DNA of 7,437 nt from an uncultured Lachnobacterium sp. Its GTDB lineage: Bacteria > Bacillota > Clostridia > Lachnospirales > Lachnospiraceae. The position numbers and the translations under genes are program-made. The stretch is taken from assembly GCA_900552085.1 (NCBI GenBank), contig URYB01000128.1, forward strand, positions 1 through 7,437. Reading direction: 5' to 3'. Under the pieces are notes generated by a model that worked only from the letters and a program-made list of their open reading frames with translations, made no database searches and was not told where the DNA came from. Shown in pieces: positions 4,878 through 7,437 of the stretch; the stretch's first letter is position 1; every line of letters begins with the position of its first letter.

Positions 4878-6812
4878 GTGGCAAAAAGAAGAAGGAGACC
4901 GGTTCAAAAATTAAATCGGAAAATGAGAACAAAGCTTCTGGTGCTTTTTACAGTGATTATGGCTGGATTGTGCGTTATGATCGGGAGATTGATGTACATC
5001 GAATACACCAGTGGCGATAAATATGAGAAAAAAGTATTATCAATGCAGTCATACGATAGCAAAACCATTCCGTACCAGAGAGGAGATATTGTGGATAGCT
5101 CCGGCACGGTACTCGCTACCAGTGTGGCTGTTTATAACGTTATTCTGGATTGTTCACAGATGACATACAAGGAGGAATATATTAAACCTACCATTGATGC
5201 ACTTGTGGAGTGTTTCCCAGAGTTAAAGCGGGAAGATCTCGAATCCTATGCAAAGGAAAAAAAGGACAATAAGTACATTGTGCTGGCAAAGAAGCTTCCA
5301 TATGAAGAAATCCAGAAATTCGTTGAGATGCAGGATGCGGTAGATGACAAGAAAAAGAAAATCAACCCAAATATCAAGGGTGTCTGGTTTGAAAAAGAAT
5401 ATCAGAGAACCTATCCATATAACAGTCTTGCAGCATCTGTGATCGGATTTACTTCATCCGGTAATGTGGGTACAACAGGACTTGAGAATTACTATGATGA
5501 TGTATTAAACGGCGTGAATGGAAGAGAGTATGGTTATCTGAACTCTGACAGCAATTTTGAAAAAACGGTCATTACGGCGCAGGATGGAAGTACACTGGTT
5601 ACATCCATCGATTCCAATATACAATCAATTGTAGAGAATAAAATTAAAAAGTTTAATGAGGCTTATACAGACAACTATAAGGTAGGAGATGGAAGCAAGT
5701 CGACCGCCGTGATTGTTATGAATCCGCAAAACGGGGAAATTCTTGCAATGGCAGACTATCCGACATTTAATCTGAACAAGCCGAGAGACTTGAGTGATCT
5801 CTACACAGAGGAAGAAATCAGCAAAATGTCAGATGATGATCAACTCGACGTACTCAATGGTCTGTGGCAGAATTATTGTGTGACCGCTACGTATGAGCCG
5901 GGATCGGTACAGAAACCGTTTACGGTTGCTGCCGGATTAGAGACTGGAACGATCAATGATAATATGACTTTTCTGTGTGATGGTGGAGAACAGTTTGACC
6001 GTTGGGTCAGCTGTGTTAACCGTAATGGACATGGTATTGAGACAGTTCGTAAAGCATTGATGGATTCCTGTAATGATGCGCTGATGCAGATGTCATATAA
6101 GATAGGAAAGAAAAATTTCCTCGAGTATCAGTCGATTTTCGGCTTTGGACAGAAGACGGGAATTGATCTGCCGGGTGAGGCGAACACCTCTTCCTTAATA
6201 TTTAATCTGGATAATATAAAACCGATTGACCTTGCTACAAATGCGTTTGGACAGAACTACAACTGTACGATGATCCAGATGGCCAGCGGTTTCAGTTCGC
6301 TGATCAATGGTGGAACCTATTATCAGCCACATGTAGTAACAAAAATTACCGATGGTTCAGGAAATACGATTTCTACGATTGAACCAAAAGCAGTAAAGCA
6401 GACGATTTCCCAGAGTACAAGTGATCAGATCAAAGATTATCTGTATGATGTTGTTTCTGAGGGAACTGCCGGAACTGCAAAAGTGGATGGATATTCCATG
6501 GGTGGAAAAACAGGTACCGCCCAGAAACTTCCACGTAAAGACAAAAAATACCTGGTATCTTTTATGGGCTTTGCGCCGGTGGAGAATCCGCAGCTTTTAA
6601 TATACTGTATTGTGGATGAGCCAAACGTAGCAGATCAGGCGCACAGTTATTTTGCACAGGATATCTGCCGTGAAATTTTGGAAGAAGTCCTTCCATATAT
6701 GAATATTTATCCGGATGAAAAAAAGACCGGAAAGAACAAAGGTCTTGGCATTACAGGTGAGAAAAAGCAGTATACAGGACACCACCCGGGCAAAAAAGAG
6801 GATGACAACTAA
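4878..6812 (+). CDS. Class B penicillin-binding protein (transpeptidase), FtsI/PBP2-like
   Basis: A 644-residue bitopic peptidoglycan transpeptidase that cross-links stem peptides outside the membrane. A basic N-terminus and one membrane helix (about 18-40) lead to the dimerisation/pedestal domain with RGDIVDSSGTVLA (68-80) and a GLENYYDD segment (201-208). The transpeptidase domain has all three catalytic motifs: S343-V-Q-K346 (nucleophile), S397-C-N399, and K544-T-G546 in GGKTGTAQK. Most relatives read STFK at the first motif. No PASTA domain follows; the tail after about 610 is a short, charged, Lys/Gly-rich extension. The start is GTG: AGGAG (4867-4871) overlaps the ftsL-like stop codon and lies six bases before it. 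It is probably the septal PBP partner of FtsW, but SpoVD-type or elongation-type roles cannot be excluded by eye. Confidence 0.93.
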   Translation: MAKRRRRPVQKLNRKMRTKLLVLFTVIMAGLCVMIGRLMYIEYTSGDKYEKKVLSMQSYDSKTIPYQRGDIVDSSGTVLATSVAVYNVILDCSQMTYKEEYIKPTIDALVECFPELKREDLESYAKEKKDNKYIVLAKKLPYEEIQKFVEMQDAVDDKKKKINPNIKGVWFEKEYQRTYPYNSLAASVIGFTSSGNVGTTGLENYYDDVLNGVNGREYGYLNSDSNFEKTVITAQDGSTLVTSIDSNIQSIVENKIKKFNEAYTDNYKVGDGSKSTAVIVMNPQNGEILAMADYPTFNLNKPRDLSDLYTEEEISKMSDDDQLDVLNGLWQNYCVTATYEPGSVQKPFTVAAGLETGTINDNMTFLCDGGEQFDRWVSCVNRNGHGIETVRKALMDSCNDALMQMSYKIGKKNFLEYQSIFGFGQKTGIDLPGEANTSSLIFNLDNIKPIDLATNAFGQNYNCTMIQMASGFSSLINGGTYYQPHVVTKITDGSGNTISTIEPKAVKQTISQSTSDQIKDYLYDVVSEGTAGTAKVDGYSMGGKTGTAQKLPRKDKKYLVSFMGFAPVENPQLLIYCIVDEPNVADQAHSYFAQDICREILEEVLPYMNIYPDEKKTGKNKGLGITGEKKQYTGHHPGKKEDDN

Positions 6813-6848
6813 AGAAAAGCAGGTTTCAAGGCGAATGTTCTAGAATCA

Positions 6849-6895
6849 TCCGCCGATTCATATACTTTATGAAAGAGCGAAAATGGCGGATTTTT
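6849..6895 (+). promoter_or_regulatory. Terminator-like nested hairpin between the two PBP genes
   Basis: TCCGCC (6849-6854) pairs with GGCGGA (6885-6890) and is followed by five T (6891-6895). Inside, TTCATA (6857-6862) pairs with TATGAA (6868-6873) around a TACTT loop. The 3' arm includes the last base of the candidate ATG at 6883 of the next gene. This could attenuate transcription or hide the start region of the second PBP gene. A TATACT that resembles a -10 box (6861-6866) lies in the inner hairpin, but no good -35 stands before it. Confidence 0.4.
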
Positions 6896-7437
6896 CGATG
6901 CAGTGGAATAAAACCTATCACCGCAAGAAAATTTGTGTGTTTTTCTTTTGTGTTCTCGCCTGTGCAGTGATTCTGCTTGGCCGATTGGTATATCTTATGA
7001 TATTTCGTGGAGATTATTACTCAAAACTTGCAACAGATCTGCAACAGAGGGAGCGGCAGATCAAAGCCGCCAGAGGAAAAATACTCGACCGAAATGGTGT
7101 TGTACTGGCGGGAAACAAATCAGTATGTACCATATCCGTAATTCATAATCAGATTGAAGAACCGGAAAAAGTCATACAGATGCTTTGCAAAGAACTTGGA
7201 ATATCCGAAGAAAAAGTAAGAAAACGCGTGGAAAAGCGCTCGTCGATCGAGCGAATCAAAAGCAATGTGGACAAGGAAACGGGAAACCGGATACTTGCCT
7301 ATGGATTTGCCGGAGTAAAAGTAGATGAAGATTATAAAAGAGAGTATCCATTTGACGAGCTTGGATCAAAGGTGCTTGGATTTACCGGTGGAGATAATCA
7401 GGGGATTATCGGGTTGGAAACCGTGTATGATGAGGAA
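6883..7437 (+). CDS. Second class B penicillin-binding protein, N-terminal part, cut by window end
   Basis: An open frame of 185 codons runs off the window without a stop, so only the N-terminal part is seen. It has a basic start, one membrane helix (about 17-41), then the class B PBP dimerisation-domain pattern: RGKILDRNGVVLA (64-76), VKVDEDYKREYPF (145-157), and VLGFTGGDNQGIIGLETVYDE (164-184). These line up with RGDIVDSSGTVLA and the YPYNSLAASVIGF to GLENYYDD region of the preceding PBP, so the two are adjacent paralogues. The transpeptidase motifs would lie beyond the window. Two starts are possible: ATG 6883 (weak GAAAGAG five bases before) and ATG 6898 (GGCGGA seven bases before); an in-frame stop at 6841 bars anything much longer. 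In Clostridia this place often holds a SpoVD- or PBP2-like gene; which one cannot be decided here. Confidence 0.88.
   Translation, partial: MADFSMQWNKTYHRKKICVFFFCVLACAVILLGRLVYLMIFRGDYYSKLATDLQQRERQIKAARGKILDRNGVVLAGNKSVCTISVIHNQIEEPEKVIQMLCKELGISEEKVRKRVEKRSSIERIKSNVDKETGNRILAYGFAGVKVDEDYKREYPFDELGSKVLGFTGGDNQGIIGLETVYDEE

Noticed and set aside
6833..6866. A sporulation sigma-E-like promoter (GAATGTT and CATATACT) before the second PBP gene
   Set aside because: The spacer is 19 bases, too long for the usual 13-15, and the -10 match is partial. A sigma-A reading also lacks a -35 box.
6933..7148. A 71-codon plus-strand open frame
   Set aside because: It is out of frame with the clear PBP N-terminus that occupies the same bases in another frame through to the window end.
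1..7437. Mobile elements, CRISPR arrays, tRNA or rRNA genes, phage or defence genes
   Set aside because: None seen: no transposase motifs, no spaced repeat arrays and no gene outside transporter, lipoprotein, division and cell-wall functions apart from the Cys-rich protein.

Overview
The window looks like chromosomal DNA of a low-to-moderate GC, Gram-positive Clostridia species, most likely a Lachnospiraceae relative. This rests on gene content and order (lgt, then mraZ-rsmH-ftsL-like-PBP-PBP), the style of the proteins, strong AGGAGG-type ribosome binding sites and A/T-rich sigma-A-type promoters. It was judged by eye, without database searches. All supported genes are on the + strand.

Left part (1-1661). 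The 3' end of an ABC-transporter permease gene is followed, with no gap, by its ATPase gene. Both resemble the COG4120/COG1101 importer type that normally works with a substrate-binding lipoprotein, whose gene would lie upstream of the window. A 100-base gap with a possible promoter and a small folded leader leads to a 106-residue, 16-cysteine protein made of two DUF1540-like units. An intrinsic terminator follows.

Middle (1681-2993). A promoter with an extended -10 box starts inside the 3' arm of that terminator and would drive lgt-like (prolipoprotein diacylglyceryl transferase). This Lgt is unusual: the family signature around residues 140-153 has lost its conserved Arg and Asn. The 321 bases between lgt and mraZ (2673-2993) hold no convincing gene but much regulation: a terminator for lgt, a tandem 11-bp A-tract repeat, a good sigma-A-type promoter, four 10-bp-spaced GTGG repeats that look like MraZ boxes, and leader inverted repeats.

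Right part (2994-7437). This is the start of a division and cell wall (dcw) cluster: mraZ (regulator), rsmH (16S rRNA m4C1402 methyltransferase), an FtsL-like bitopic protein, a complete class B penicillin-binding protein, and the 5' part of a second class B PBP that runs off the end. Spacing is 9, 21, 9 and about 70 bases, consistent with one operon autoregulated by MraZ through the boxes. A terminator-like fold sits between the two PBP genes and overlaps the possible start of the second.

I see no mobile element, CRISPR array, tRNA or rRNA. The window is mostly a conserved housekeeping region. The points most worth a second look are the altered Lgt signature, the MraZ box array, and the fold between the PBP genes.
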